Assembly: GCA_947095535.1 (NCBI GenBank)
Contig: OX352774.1
Coordinates: 175,892,200-175,956,199, forward strand
Direction: 5' to 3'
Source of the DNA: Poecilobothrus nobilitatus
Taxonomy: Eukaryota; Arthropoda; Insecta; Diptera; Dolichopodidae
Length of the DNA: 64,000 nucleotides
Numbering within the stretch: position 1 is the first letter of the stretch; every line of letters starts with the position of its first letter. The position numbers were made by a program, and so were the translations under genes. The notes below the pieces were generated by a model that had not been told where the DNA came from, did no database searches, and was given only the letters and a program-made list of their open reading frames with translations. Of the stretch, positions 1 through 11,906 are shown in pieces.

Positions 1-521
1 AAATTTTCAATTCAGCCCTAATAGCTCATAAACAGGAGGTGGTAAAAAAAATGTTCTGAGGAAACTTATACTAATTCTAAAAGTTCTTTATTACCTCAAA
101 ATTTCAAGTCCATATCTAAAACAGTGCCGGAATTATGAAGGTAGAAAAATAATGCAAAATTTGGTCTTCACATAACGGTAAATTTAAATACTAAATAAAC
201 AAAATGTATAATTTTGATATTTATATATAAAAATCCTGTCGAATGGCGTTTTTAAATTGAAAAAATGTTAAGCTGAACATGAGATATACGCATTCAAAAA
301 TAGGGCTTTATTAAAGTTTTAGGAACTGCAGCTCCGTAATGGATGGGGCTAAATGAAAAAATTGTTCTACAACATTAATTTTTTTATGAGACTTAGCCAT
401 GGTTAAAATTTTTTTCACTATCTTTAACGGTGTAGAAGTTTTGTAAACAGACAGACAGACTGACGGACGAACCGAGTGAAATTAAAAGGCACATATTTCC
501 AAAATTGTTTTGAAAATGTGC
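1..521 (-). mobile_element. Helentron-like family A, copy A1
   Basis: Minus-strand copy of the commonest interspersed repeat in the window. Reading from 521 downwards it has an AGCACATTTTC start that pairs with AAATATGTGCC just inside, a (GTCC/GTCT)n tract at about 447-472, TTACAAAACTTCTACACCG, GTTGTAGAACAATTTTTTCA, a CCCCATCCATTACGGAGCTG block and AGAATTAGTATAAGTTTCCT. The same blocks recur in the same order in A3 and A5. No coding capacity is visible. A GTCY microsatellite near the 5' end with sub-terminal inverted repeats is the published design of DINE-1/HINE elements, so that class is inferred. The 3' end runs off the window. Confidence 0.7.
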
Positions 522-596
522 TAAAAGGATCAAATTAATTATGAAAATGGGTGCCATATTTGGTGGAATTAAACCAAGTTGAAGTAAATGAAAAAA

Positions 597-1173
597 CGGT
601 TGACTTCATCTTTATTTTCAAATGTATATTACACATATTTCAGGTTCAGCTTAAAATTATCGTAATCTAAGAATACCAAACAACAGCAAATTATTTATGC
701 TTTACAAATTAATATCAAAATTATATAATTTTTTGAAATTTAGATTTACAGTTATCTGACAAAATATTGAAAGAAATTGTACTTCCTTCATAAATCCAAC
801 AGACTTTTAGTTAGAATCTTGAAATTTAAAAAAAAAAAAAAATATTTCAGAATTAGTATAAGCTAACTCAGAAAATTTTGATTTCTACCTCTCCTTGTTT
901 AAGAGCTATGACGGGTCTTAAAATGGAAATTTTACTACTTTTAACCCTATAATGCGCTGTAAAAAATTTTTTTTTTTAATAAAACATTAGACTTAAAACT
1001 TCAGCATTATAATATTACATCTTTTAACAGTTTTTCTTAATTTTATTATTGGATTTCTTTAAAATTGAAGAAAATATCTCATGAAGTGGTGCAAGTAATA
1101 ATATTCTGAAATGTTTTTGTCTTTTGGAAAATGTGAGCCTTTAAAAATCTTTGGTATTGATTCTTCTGTCTTG
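597..1173 (+). mobile_element. Helentron-like family A, copy A2 (5'-truncated)
   Basis: Degenerate plus-strand family-A copy lying head to head with A1. It keeps AGAATTAGTATAAG (about 850), the block around 'aagagctatgacgggtc', the 3' sub-terminal motif GAAAATGTGAGCC (1127-1139), a weak stem-loop AATCTTTGGTATT and the terminal CTTG at 1173. The GTCY tract is absent. Around 1016-1035 it carries the uninterrupted sequence 'ttacatcttttaacag', the empty site matching the point where a MITE interrupts copy A3. Confidence 0.6.
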
Positions 1174-2286
1174 TATATATTTTATTTATGTACTGTTGAG
1201 TAACTGTTGATAAATGAGTTTTATGAATTTCTTTTTTTTTTCTTTTTTGGTATAATAAACAAAATATCTAAACTAAAATATCTTTTTCAAAAAAAAAAAA
1301 AAAAATATATCTACATTAATTGTATATCCGAATAACATTTTTTTTTAGACCTCTACAGTATTTTATAATGACCTTCTTTTTGTATATTAGCAGTACAAAA
1401 CTACTATAGTAGTACGTAAAATTATAGCACTTGAACTAAATAATAAAAAAAAATAAAAAAAATAAACAAAAAAAAAACAAAAAAAAAAAAATAGTATCTA
1501 TAGATACATATTATAGATAGAAGAAAAATAACGTTTTTCAATGTTTAAACAATTCAAAATTATAATAGTTATATTCTAGAGTATGTAGTTATAACAACAT
1601 AATAAATATATATATATCTATATATATGTGTGTAGGTCATCATCAGTAGTGTTATAATGGTATTTTTATACTATGCCTTTCAATCATGACTATTTCAATT
1701 TAATTTAGATACTTCTATTTATATATATAATAATATTGTATGTATTTTAGATATTTAAACTTATAATAGAATATTGTTGATATATATTGTATAAGTATAG
1801 ATAATTTAATAGTTATATATTATAATTATATAAATGTATAGTTATAGGCAAAATTTTCATTTTAAGTTTTAGATCATTAATAGGATGATTGCGTTCAATA
1901 CATAAGTAGGTATGTTTGATAAAAAAAAAATATATATATATATATATATAGATTAATAATATTATATATATATAGGTCTAAAATTTTTGAATAGATTTGT
2001 CCTTTATTTTACGTTGTTAGTTTGTTTTGGTTTATTGTTTTTTTTTGTTTTTATCTTTATCTAAAATTATTTTGTATTGTTTTAATGATCATGTTATTGT
2101 ATAAAATTTATATATAAATATATGTCTGTAGTTACTCATATCTGTATATATACAACATATATGTCTGTAGTTACTCATTTCATGGATAACAATGAGTTTT
2201 GTTATAACATAAATTCAAATATAAAATTATGTAAAAAATTGATATGTATTTGAATAATTTTGTTTTATATGTATTTGCATAATTTT
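1174..2286. other. AT-rich unassigned DNA
   Basis: No gene seen. Holds A-rich tracts (1284-1305, 1440-1492), a (TA)n microsatellite (about 1931-1950), AT palindromes near 1605-1630, and a short duplicated motif 'atgtctgtagttactcat' at about 2121 and 2161. Confidence 0.6.
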
Positions 2287-2527
2287 TTAATTAAGCATGT
2301 TTCGGCTAACCCATGGCTTTATCTGTGACAGAAGCCTGACGGTCCAACGTGTCTTAGGCTTCCTGTCCCAGAGTTTCTGCCATTTATCCATGATACGGAT
2401 TTTCTCCTCTGCGGCCGCCTTCTTCATAGCTTCTCCTGTAGATGTTTTCCTTTGCATAACCAGGAGTTCAACGGAAATAATTGCAGCGATGACGAGTACC
2501 GTAGCTTCAGTTAATTTATTGGTGAAT
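2287..2527 (-). pseudogene. LINE (Jockey/R1-like) pol 3'-end fragment
   Basis: Minus-strand reading of about 80 codons ending at a TAA (2287-2289) and open to a stop just upstream of 2527. It includes ELLVMQRK, then an acidic/basic helix, then KIRIMDKWQKLWDRKPKTRW followed by TVRLLSQIKPWVSRNM. The pattern (ELL..R, W...W, RWT..L...I..W..R) is that of the region after the RNase H/RT domains in R1- and Jockey-type non-LTR retrotransposons, where it is usually followed by a CCHC-type knuckle. Only this segment remains, so it is a dead 3' fragment. Local GC is higher than the flanks. A plus-strand 103-codon frame over the same bases is its shadow. Confidence 0.6.
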
Positions 2528-2613
2528 TATTTTTATATATATTTCTTTGAAAATGTTCGAGATCTCTCTAGACTCAATATTTCAAGTACTGTAGCACATA
2601 ATCATTGAGGTCA

Positions 2614-2625
2614 CTTTGACAAATA
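2614..2625. repeat. Target-site duplication, left, of SINE-2 copy 1
   Basis: CTTTGACAAATA, repeated exactly at 2892-2903 on the other side of the SINE. Confidence 0.85.
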
Positions 2626-2891
2626 TTTATTTATTTATTTAATTAATATTACAAATGAAATAGGATATTGTAATATTACAACAAAACTATCTGTTACTAA
2701 GCCCATTACAGGTCGAATACTATTATTTAATTATACACTAATATTATTTATTTTGTTTATATATTATGTAGTTTATATTTACTCAAGGGGGATTTGTTTT
2801 CAATTAATAAAACTTGCTACCTGTGCAGGACTTGAACCCGCACTCCCTCGGCTAAAGAAGTCACATGTGTAACTACTAGGTCACCGAAGCC
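2626..2891 (-). mobile_element. SINE-2 copy 1, tRNA-headed, full length
   Basis: Reading the minus strand from 2891: a tRNA-like head starting GGCTTCGGTGACCTAGTAG (A-box region) with a perfect B-box-like GGGTTCAAGTCC, then an AT-rich body containing CCCCCTT, ending in a (TAAA)n tail at 2626-2642. A perfect 12-bp direct repeat, CTTTGACAAATA, flanks it at 2614-2625 and 2892-2903. Head, tail and target duplication together identify an LINE-mobilised pol III SINE. The head matches copies at 34813 and 55597 (shared CCTAGTAG.TA and CGAGGGAGTG). Confidence 0.85.
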
Positions 2892-2903
2892 CTTTGACAA
2901 ATA

Positions 2904-3767
2904 AATTGTCATGATTTTATATCAAAAAATTAATTGCATATTTACAGGCATATTTTTTGAATAATGAATATTGTTAATGTTTTTTACCGTTATTCTTATT
3001 AGAATATACTACTTAAAACTTACATAGTCTCATATCTTACATATTTTATATTATGAGATTAAGCTGTGCATAAAAAGGTGTTTCACAATTTTTCGTTGTA
3101 AAAAGATTTAAAATTATTATGTACGCTATTGTTATTTGTTAATAACATTTTTTTATTTTTTTTTTTGTACAATTGTTTTCAATTTATTTTTTCTTATTTT
3201 AGTTTTTTTTCATTGAAATATTTATAGTTTATTTAACCACAACCTAATTTTTGAAATTTTTGTTTTATTTTTGGTTCTTAATTAGAGTAAAATAAGAGCA
3301 CGTAAATCAAAAAAGATTCTAAACAAAAAAAAAATGATACAAAAAATGTAAAATAATATTTGTTATATATAAAAAGTATATTGTGTTAGTTGAGTGCAAA
3401 ATAACAAAAAAAAAAAAAAACAAATCAAAAATAGGAAAAAAAAAAAAATGGTAGATAATATATAAAATTTGAAGGAAATTTGATTAACCAGAATTTGTTA
3501 TACAAAATTTAAAATAAAATTTTAGCGGTTATGCATTCTTGAATTATTGGTTATTTTAATCAACATGTGTATATAAAATAAAAAATCATTGCTTTACATT
3601 TTTCTTATCTTTTATTGAATTTTACAAATTTTTAATAACTAATTTTAATGCATTTTTCTTATAGTATTAGACATATTGTTTCGTACAAGGATAAGTTAAT
3701 TCATAATTATCAGAACGATCACAAGACTGTATTTTAATTTGCCTGTATAATATTTGACTGGATTTCA
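2904..3767. other. AT-rich unassigned DNA
   Basis: No gene or recognised repeat. Homopolymer A/T runs (3407-3420, 3435-3448) only. Confidence 0.6.
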
Positions 3768-3915
3768 TTTGTAATCAACTCAAAAATCTTCCAAAATTAT
3801 ATATTTTATACACATGTTTCAACAACAAATGACGGTTCTAAACTCCTGCTAAACAAATTGCTGATTTGTAATTGTAACCAACTCTAAAATTCCCTCTCAT
3901 TATATATTTTACATA
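3768..3915 (+). repeat. Interspersed repeat family G, copy G1
   Basis: Carries the family-G signature: 'gacggttctaaactcctgct', 'aaacaaattgctgattt' and TTGTAACCAACTCTAAAATT followed by CCCTCTCATTATATATTT. The preceding half unit ('tgtaatcaactcaaaaatct') makes it a partial tandem pair. The same blocks recur at 40690-41320, 44560-44820, 47165-47245 and 60725-60905. Class unknown; no coding. Confidence 0.55.
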
Positions 3916-4499
3916 CAGCTAAATTAAATATAGACAATTAAAGTACAGTTAACTGAAATACAGTCAAATTTTAGTACAGTCAATGAAACATAATAACTTG
4001 TAAAAAATACAGTACATGAAGTGGAGGCGTATGACACCCTCCCTCAGAGAGTTATCATTAACTGATTTAATCAACATTTACTTGATGTAGTTTGTTAGTA
4101 AATGAAGACCAAACTACTTATTATAAACTACTTAATAACTGTTAGTGAAATGATGGTTAAAAACTAAAAATCAGATACAGAAAAACCAATCTTCTATATT
4201 AGTTAAGCACTGAAAATGCATGCGAGTTACATAGCAATGAGAGAAGGCAAACTACTGGTGTTTATCATGCTAAGTGTGACTCTTAGTGTTAGTTTGTTAA
4301 CACTGGTATCAAAGAGCTCATACATTCAGATATATTAAACAAGGTTATTTTATATGAAATTTAGACGTGTTTGTACAAAAAATTGCCAAATTGTTAATAT
4401 TTTATTATTCGTACATTTTAATTGTTAGGTATTATTTTAATCGAAAATAATTGTACGAATATAGTTTCTCAGCGTATAATATATTTGCTACTACGACTG

Positions 4500-5060
4500 T
4501 AAACCTAAAGAAAACTAGGTAGATATAGATATATCTAATTCGAAGCCTTGTACTAAAGGAGACTACTAAAGGTGACAACTAGACTAGGTAGATATATATA
4601 GATAAAACTCGAAGCCATGTACGTCCACCCGTTCGCACGAGAACGGAAAAAATAAAGAAAATAGAATTCTGAAACTTGTGAAATGATCATCTTTGTAAAA
4701 TTATTAGTTCTACTATTAATATTCAGAAAGTTCGATTGGTGGGTTCGGGTAGCTGTCCTACAATTAGTTTCTTTATACAAAAATAAATCAGTGTCTCTTG
4801 AAGCTACGTATCTGAAGTTTTGTGAGAAGAAGTCAAGGTTTATGCTAACGACTTCTGCAAATCTGCCATACAACTTCTTTTTTCCTATGAGTATAACTTA
4901 GTAAGTTGGATATTTAAAATTCTGTCAAAAGAACTTAAGTTTTATGCCAATAACTTTTGCAAAATTTCGTTAGTCTAGAGCGACATGTTCGAATAACTGT
5001 CATACAACTGGAAAATTTATTTTGATACTTAATTCTGTTAGATGTCTGAAATTTTATAAA
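4500..5060 (+). mobile_element. Helentron-like family B, degenerate copy B1
   Basis: Plus-strand old copy. It has GTCCACCCGTTCGCACGAGA followed by AAAAAATAA (compare GTCCGTCCGT and GCACGATAACTCAAAAAATA in other copies), then central repeat units recognisable by 'gtagctgtcctacaa', 'tgccatacaacttct' and 'actgtcatacaact' about 130 bp apart. A local duplication of 'actaggtagatat' occurs at 4515 and 4584. The open frames on both strands (4553-4901) are repeat shadows: their residues follow the tandem unit, not a protein family. Confidence 0.5.
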
Positions 5061-6119
5061 AGATATTACATTTTATGATAACATCATAACTTATTATGTT
5101 TTTAATGGTAGTGTAGTGTTACCCTATAGTTTTTTTATTTATGTTTATTTTCATTTGGGTAGAAAGTACAAAATTCATTGTACCTAAGATCTAATGATCT
5201 AATTTATATTAAAATAATGAATAATTAATTAATTAAAGTGAGTAATAAATAATCAATAATAAAAATTGTAGTGCAATGCTATATAAAAAAATTTCAACTT
5301 TATAATAACTTCTCTTTCACTAATTAAACTTAACTTTTATAAAGAAAATATCTCAAATATATTAAATGGAAAATGTCTTTGTTTTGCTACATGAATTTGA
5401 ACATTATTATATTCTTTCATTTAATGTTTAAAAAACTTAAGTACCAGTACGAAATATGTGTAAGTTATTCATATTTTTTTTTTCCAGTGAAATCCTTTCC
5501 ATAATTTAAAAAAAATAAAATAAAATTAACTGAACAATTTCATAGAAAAAAAAGATTTTTTTTTTGTCTTTATTAAAAAAAATATTTTCTACAATATTAA
5601 ATTTAACACAATATTTCATTGTGACTGCATAATTTTTTTTTTTTTATGAAACAAATTTTTCTTTTTTATTATTCCTTTTTTATTCATTACAAATTTAAGA
5701 TTTTCATAGTATCTGTTTTGAAAATTATTCTATAAATTCTATTATTCTTTTATTTTTATTATTTTTTAAGAAATTTGTTTTAGTTAAATGAAATAAAACT
5801 ATACAATTATTTTTTGCTTATGGAATATTAATAGTGATGGATACTAAGCTGGTTCTAAATAATTTTTGAATTTTCTTTTCAGTTTTATTAATTTTTAATA
5901 CTTGATTGCGTTGGATCCTTAATTTTTTTATTTTTCTCCTTAAAGTATTCTCCTTTCCACTCTTATAAACATTGGGCATCCACAAGACATTTAGTATTCA
6001 TATTTAACTAAGCTTCATTTTTCATAGATCATCTGTTTCACTAAGTTGATGATTACTTGACAATTCTAGCTATCTAGAAATATTTTTATTTGTGCGCCAT
6101 CTGTTATTTTATATAAGAA
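5061..6119. other. AT-rich unassigned DNA
   Basis: No gene or repeat recognised. T-rich runs at 5628-5645 and 5555-5565. Confidence 0.55.
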
Positions 6120-6335
6120 TTCGTTTTGTTTTATTTTATTATGTATTACAATATGATGTTGGTAACAGGATATGTATACTTATTTGTTATTTAATTATAT
6201 TATACTAATTACATATTAAAAGATAAATTTATGTTATATTTTATAAATATAATCTATATGCCGAGGTTTGAATTTAAGGCCTTTCGAATGATAGGTCGGT
6301 GTTTTAATCACTATACCATTGGATGACTATTCAGA
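6120..6335 (-). mobile_element. SINE-3 copy 1 (tRNA-like head)
   Basis: Minus strand from 6335: 'tccaatggtatagtgattaa' (A-box-like), 'cattcgaaaggcc', then the degenerate B box 'taaattcaaacctcggc', followed by an AT-rich body matching the body next to the similar head at 29380-29465 (both contain TA.TAATTAGTATA and AATAAGTATA). Head plus shared body implies an old tRNA-derived SINE, distantly related in head to SINE-1. No target duplication recognised. Confidence 0.55.
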
Positions 6336-6699
6336 TGTATATCTATGAAAGCTATACATTTTTGTAATGTTTATATTATAAAAAAACATTTTAAGCCATG
6401 AAAAGTAAAAATAGTACATATTGAAATTATGAACTTAAACCTATTTTAGTTTTAAAATCACAAAATTTTTATTTAATAAGAAGACTCATGCAAATTTTTT
6501 AAAAAATTGTTTGATCTAATCTCAACGCATGACCTGATCTTCAAACGTTTTGGAAGACTGAATTTTTTTTTAGTGATGATTAAAGTTATTCTGCTAATCC
6601 TTTTGGAGTAAATTTTAGATTGGATCGAGTTTAATTGAAATGAAAATATGAAAATTTATTTCTATCATGTTTACTATTTTGTTTTGTTATTTTTTTTTT
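6336..6699. other. AT-rich unassigned DNA
   Basis: No gene or recognised repeat. Confidence 0.5.
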
Positions 6700-7000
6700 G
6701 CGAGGGTAGGTGAGAATTATCGAAAGACAATACAGAGGAGTGAAACGTGCTCGAGTCCTCTATGACACCGTGGAATTTTAACCCACTAAATACTATCTGA
6801 ACAATGGGTTATACGACCTTTAATACTCATGTACTGTCTCGCGAAAGAAAGTTGATTTAGGGAATGAAAATTGATTTCAAATTGGCAGGCATATTGTGAA
6901 CAGAGTTGTTAATATTCGCCTTTTTTACACCACAAGTTAATAATAGTGTTACGACATTTTCAAATAGTCGCATTGGGATTGCGAGTCACATAAAGATGTT
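6700..7000 (+). repeat. Interspersed repeat family C, copy 1
   Basis: Shares ordered blocks with 12490-12830: 'aatYatcgaaa.aca', 'gagcacgattct'-like / 'cgtgctcgagtcctct', a C-rich segment, and best 'gattt.aaatkg.cagg.at' followed by 'ttgtgaacagagttgtta'. Local GC is above the flanks. A reading YRGVKRARVLYDT on the plus strand resembles YRTIDRARFFY in the other copy, so it may derive from coding sequence, but no family could be assigned. Confidence 0.5.
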
Positions 7001-7559
7001 TTATTTTTGTTACAATTGAAACTTAATCAAATCGCTTTTATTAACTTTTGATAAGCCGATATAGTCTATCTAATGTTTATAAATAAATCAAATTTCAAAA
7101 TTCTCGAACCATATAATGAAACACTTGACTCTCATCACTGAATTTATATCTTTTATCATAGTTCAATTTACTGAACTCAAATTCTTTTTATTCTTTCTCT
7201 TATGTTTTAAATTTTGTTTTTATTAAGTTGTTGTTTCATAGCAAAAAACAAAAAAATATTAGAAATAAAAACTTTATTTTACAATACAAATATTATCAGA
7301 CAAATTATTTTTTTCTATATAATATGGTTATGTCTACTGAAAACTAAAAAGAATCATAACTAAATTAATAAGAAAATTGACCTTTTCACAGACACAACAT
7401 CTAAATAAAAATATTGAATATCTTTTGTTAGAAAAAATAGTTATAAATTGCATACTTTTAGTTTTTATATAAATATACCTATACATGTAATTTAAAATTT
7501 ACTACATATATGATAGATTCACATAGATGCATTGAAGAAAAGAAGGAGGAAAATTTTAA
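7001..7559. other. AT-rich unassigned DNA
   Basis: Nothing recognised. Confidence 0.5.
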
Positions 7560-7726
7560 ACTAAAGTTAGTAGTACTCCCTAGACAAAATAGTGCTTGGT
7601 GAATTAAAGATTTCAACTTTTATATATAGCCAATATAATAACTAAAGGGAGAGGTGGATTTAGTTAATAAAAATTTGACATTACCAAGGAGGTATCCTTT
7701 GTGTTTTTGGTTTGATTCTCACCTCT
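7560..7726 (+). repeat. Family D repeat with tRNA-like 3' domain, copy D1
   Basis: The last 77 bp (7650-7726) fold as a tRNA-like unit: AGAGGTG at 7650-7656 pairs over 7 bp with CACCTCT at 7720-7726, with an A-box-like 'gatttagttaataa', the conserved core 'ttgacattaccaagg' and a B-box-like GGTTTGATTCT. The preceding 90 bp contain TACTCCCTAGACAA, shared with copy D2. The tRNA-like part is therefore at the 3' side of a larger repeat. No anticodon arm can be assigned with confidence. Confidence 0.6.
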
Positions 7727-9120
7727 GAAAACATAGAATAAGTTTTAGTTCTCTTTTAATAACATGGATTTTATATATTAATAAAATTTCCCTCATAACA
7801 GATTTTATTGAAGATTAAAGAAAATAATTAATTTCTTGCTTATGATTTTCAAGTTACCGGCCAGTGATGTCATTTGATTGATTTTTTTTTTTAAATTTGG
7901 ATTTCATTCTTCAATTTTCAAAAATTGGAGCCCCAACCTTTGGAACCCCACCGCTAAAACTTATTTTTCACTTATTTTAATAATTTCTTTACACGAACTA
8001 ACTCACAGACAATAAATTGTTTATTTTTGAATCAAGTTTTCAATAAAATTAAATTAAAGTAAATCATTTAAGGTGACAACGTATTTTATTTTAAGTTTTC
8101 TTTTAATCATTTTTATCTTTAAAGTAAAATGTTTTAAAACTTAATAAAATAAAAAAATCAAAATATTTTTAAAATCAATTGTTTTTTTTTAACCCCAATC
8201 GATTTTTTTTATGTTACCGCAATATAAAGGTGAAAAACGCGATAAAATTGGCATTTAAAATATCTTTAGTTGAAAATCCTTTTTATGAAACACAATTTGT
8301 TTTTGAGATTAAAATAATTTTATAGACGTTTAACATGTCAAGTATGTATGAACAGAAATTAAAATTCACATAAATTAACAAATAATGGATTAACTTACAA
8401 ACATAACTTTTCTTTCGCTCTTGTTTTTGTACTTAAATTTTCTTTATTTTTGGTTTTATCGATTCATGTATTCAATAAATTCAATAAATTCAATAAATTA
8501 CAGAAAGACTTCATTTACTTTTAGTTTATATAAATATTAGAAAAATTTAAGAGTGATAAAATAATTTTTAGTCTTTTTTTCGTCCTGTTCTCATAAAATA
8601 CAATTAGTATGTGATTTGAATTTTAAAAAGGTTTTTCTTAAAAAAAAAAAAACAATAAATAATTCAGGATGAAAAGTTAAAAAAAAAAAAACTGTAACAT
8701 CATGATGATACAGTTCAAAAGGTGAAAAAAAAAATATAGGTAGAGAATATTAAAAAACAGTACTAAGCATTTTTATTAACCTTGAACATTGTATTTTAGA
8801 ATTTTACGTCCCAAAAAAAAAGGGCAGAAAAATGACTAATTTTTAAAATGATTTTTTTGAGTTTAAGTTGATTATATTAGGATATCACGTGATGGTTTTA
8901 AAGATATATCTTTATTGACTTACTAAAAAACAAAAAAAAAAAAACAAAATAAATTGATTTTATTCTTTGATAAATGAAATTTTGTGGAACGTTCATTAAA
9001 TATTCGATTATATCAGATTAATAGGTTAGTTTAAGGTTAGTTTAATAGGTTAAAACTTGACTGAAAATTTTCAGAAAAAAACAAAAAAAAGGTTATTAAT
9101 TTTAATAAAAATATTTTTTC
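7727..9120. other. AT-rich unassigned DNA
   Basis: No gene. Notable only for a threefold 'aataaattc' tandem at about 8474-8500 and A-runs at 8640-8690 and 8930-8945. Confidence 0.55.
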
Positions 9121-9945
9121 AGCACATTTCACAAAAACAATTTGAAGAAATGTGCCTATTAGTTTCACTCTGATCATTTCCGTCTGTTTACAAAATTTCT
9201 ATATCGTTAACGATAGAACAATGTAATTTTAAACATGAGTAGGTCTCATAGAAAATTAATGTTGTAGAACAATTTTTTTAGTGTAGCTTCATCCATTGCA
9301 AAGCTAAAACTCTTCAAATTTTAAAAAATACAGGACTTTTTTTTACCGTTATAAATCAATTTCAAAATTATAAAATTTTTTTTTAGATAGGGACCTAAAA
9401 TTTTGAGAAAAGAAAGTAATTTTAGAATTAGTATAAGTTTCCTTATAAAAAAAAAACTATTAAAATTAGTATAAATTTTTTGTACCACCCCATGTTTAAA
9501 ACCTATTAACGTTTAAAAATTGAACATTTTATATTTTTTGAATACTTGTAACTTAGGCATCTGTTCTGTACAAGTTTTTTCAAAATAAAAAACAAAAATT
9601 GAAGCTCCAACTTTATAATTTTACATGTTTTAAGCGCCATATCCACTATGCTTCATATGTGACATACATAAATGAGTGACCAAATGCCAAAATTGTGACA
9701 TGTGTGACATACATTGCCATCCACTGTGCTACATGGAATGTCGTCACTCATGTATGTAACATATGAAGTATAGTGGATACGGCGCTTTAATGGTTTTAAT
9801 TATGGAGTATAAAATAGAGTTCCCTTAAAATTGAAGAATTGAGTCTCTTTATTTTCTCATATTTTTTCTTATTATATGAAATTCTAAGAAAATTTTCACA
9901 TTTTGGTGCAAATCACTGCCTTATTCTTTTTGTATATTTAGTTTT
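9121..9945 (+). mobile_element. Helentron-like family A, copy A3 (split by a MITE)
   Basis: Starts AGCACATTTC at 9121 and pairs with GAAATGTGCC at about 9147-9156, the 5' inverted repeat of the family. It continues with 'tagtttcactctgatcattt', 'gtctgtttacaaaatttct', GTTGTAGAACAATTTTTTTA, 'ttttagaattagtataag' and the later blocks shared with A4 and A5. The GTCY tract is reduced to a few bases. The copy is interrupted at 9634-9785 by a foldback element and fades before the 3' stem-loop. Confidence 0.7.
9634..9785. mobile_element. 152-bp foldback MITE
   Basis: Two near-identical arms of 43-47 bp (GCGCCATATCCACTATGCTT at the left end; the right end reads ATAGTGGATACGGCGC) separated by about 60 bp. 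The arms differ by a 4-bp indel and a few substitutions. Flanked by TTTAA at 9629-9633 and 9786-9790, consistent with a TTTAA or TTAA target duplication. It sits in family-A copy A3, and A2 (about 1016-1035) shows the empty site. The superfamily is not identified; TTAA-like targets occur in piggyBac-type elements. Confidence 0.8.
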
Positions 9946-11698
9946 AGTCTATGGTATCAGTTCAATGATTAATTAATTAAACTTTAATTAATTTTTGTTT
10001 TCATTCTCCATTGGAAAACCCTCGTTTTTATTAAGAAAAATTTTACAATATTTTTCAGAAATATTTTTACAACCGTGTAAAATATAGAAAATATTATACG
10101 ATTTTATATTAAAGACATTCTTAAACAAAATAATTTACTTTTATTTTTACGAAAATAAATTACTATAAATAAATAATATAGATATTAATAAAAAAAACTT
10201 TGTTTTTTATTTGTAAAGTTGTCATCGTATTGAACATTATTTGCTTAACTATAATATGTCCTATTTGGTTTTATTAAATTAATTTTGTTGTTTTGTTTTA
10301 TTTTTTGTTGTTTTATGACAGATCAAAATAATAATTTAACTGTCTTTCAAAGTACAAAACAAATATCTCATTTTTCTAATTTATTCAGAATATTTATATA
10401 TTTTATTAAGTTATGTACAAAACTAATAAAATATATAGATGTATATATTTATATATGTATGTATATAAATATAAATTAATCGAATTCTATCATACTAAAG
10501 TAATCTTTAAGAAAGGACAATAATTTATTTAGCCAGTCAATAATAAAATGGTTCTTAAGAAAAAATATTAAGATTATCAAAAAAAAAAAAAAAAAACAAA
10601 AAGATAAAAAAAAAATAAGAAAAAAATCCCTAAAAAGATTATCAAGAAACTAAAAGTAATGATAAAAAAAAAATAAAAAAAAAAACAAACAAAAAAGAGG
10701 ACTAAAAGAAAGATAGAAAAAATAAAAAGAAGAAAAAAATTTAATAAACAAACTGAAATTAAATGAAAAAAATAAATATAATAGAGAGGATGTCTCGTGA
10801 GTAAGAATTTAAAAGAAAAGACAAAAATGATTAGAAAGACTGAATGTTAAATTTAATTTATCAATTGGACAAACATTTCTAATGTCATTTTCTTTGCATA
10901 CAGAAAAAAAAATATAAACACATACTCACACACGTTAATTTAAAATTTTTTTTTTTATAATTTTGCGAAGACAAACCATACTAAAATATTTTTAATTGCA
11001 TTTTCATATCTACGAGTAGCTTTACATGAGAAAATTGAAAAGGCAAGATTTAAGATACAAAGATATTTTTCTATAATATCACAAAAATATTCTAACACGA
11101 TGAGGAACACTTTAAAAAGACTTTGCTCACGGGATTTATTACCCCTGAGCATTTTATCTTGAAAAAAAAACGGTTTTATACAAACTGAGTATCATCTCTC
11201 CCTATACTATATACCTAATTATAGTAGACAGGCTACATGTAAAAAAATAGACTACAATCCGGCTAACATAAACGAAAATAATTTTAAATACGATATGAGT
11301 ATACCTACTAAGGATATCCAAATTAGAAAGAGTTATTGGTGATTAAATGCATCATAATTGCTAATCGTAAGGTAAGTTAAGTTTATTAGGATTAGAATAG
11401 GTTAATTAGGATTAGGAATTTCTTACTAAAAAAAAATTAGAAGAAATAATGTATTGTTTTTTTTTTGTTTTTATATTTTTCAATGCAAAAGAAAAAAAAG
11501 TGCAATGCAGTTTTCAATGCTCAAGAATGCTCAAAGAAAAAAATGTCAATGCTCAAAGAAAAAAGTTGTTTCAACAACTTCAAAAAGTTTCAATGCAAAA
11601 GAAATTAATTATTTAGGTAGAATAAGATAAAACACACAAATATTAAAAAACAAAATGTGTAATTAATTTTGTCTAAGATTAACAATAAAAAATGTATA
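9946..11698. other. AT-rich unassigned DNA with purine-rich tract
   Basis: No gene. 10575-10740 is an A-rich low-complexity stretch. 11480-11600 repeats 'caatgcaaaagaaa' and 'caatgctcaaagaaaaaa' several times, a small degenerate minisatellite. Short open frames here have no recognisable content. Confidence 0.55.
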
Positions 11699-11906
11699 TG
11701 AGAAGGTAATGAGAGGTCTCGGGTTCGATTCCCGGCTGGGTACAATAATTATAATATAAAAAAAAGAAAATTCATATATCGCAATATATAAATACTTAAT
11801 ATATCACATAATATCTCGTACACCTTACATTCCTACCATTAAACAGGAGTTATAGCTACCTGGCACATTTATGTACCACGGCACCTGTATATAAATAAAT
11901 AAATAA
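11699..11906 (+). mobile_element. SINE-1 copy 2 (5'-truncated)
   Basis: Begins inside the tRNA-like head: 'aatgagaggtctc', a perfect B box GGGTTCGATTCCC, 'ggctgggtacaataatta'. It then carries the body shared with 19444-19689 ('catatatcgcaatatat', 'tagctacctggcacattta', TGTACCACGG) and a (TAAA)n tail. The A-box half is missing, so this copy is 5'-truncated, as often happens in LINE-driven retrotransposition. Confidence 0.8.

Noticed and set aside
11350..11420. Telomere-like 'ttaggattag' repeats
   Set aside because: Only a few irregular copies, and flies generally lack TTAGG telomeres.
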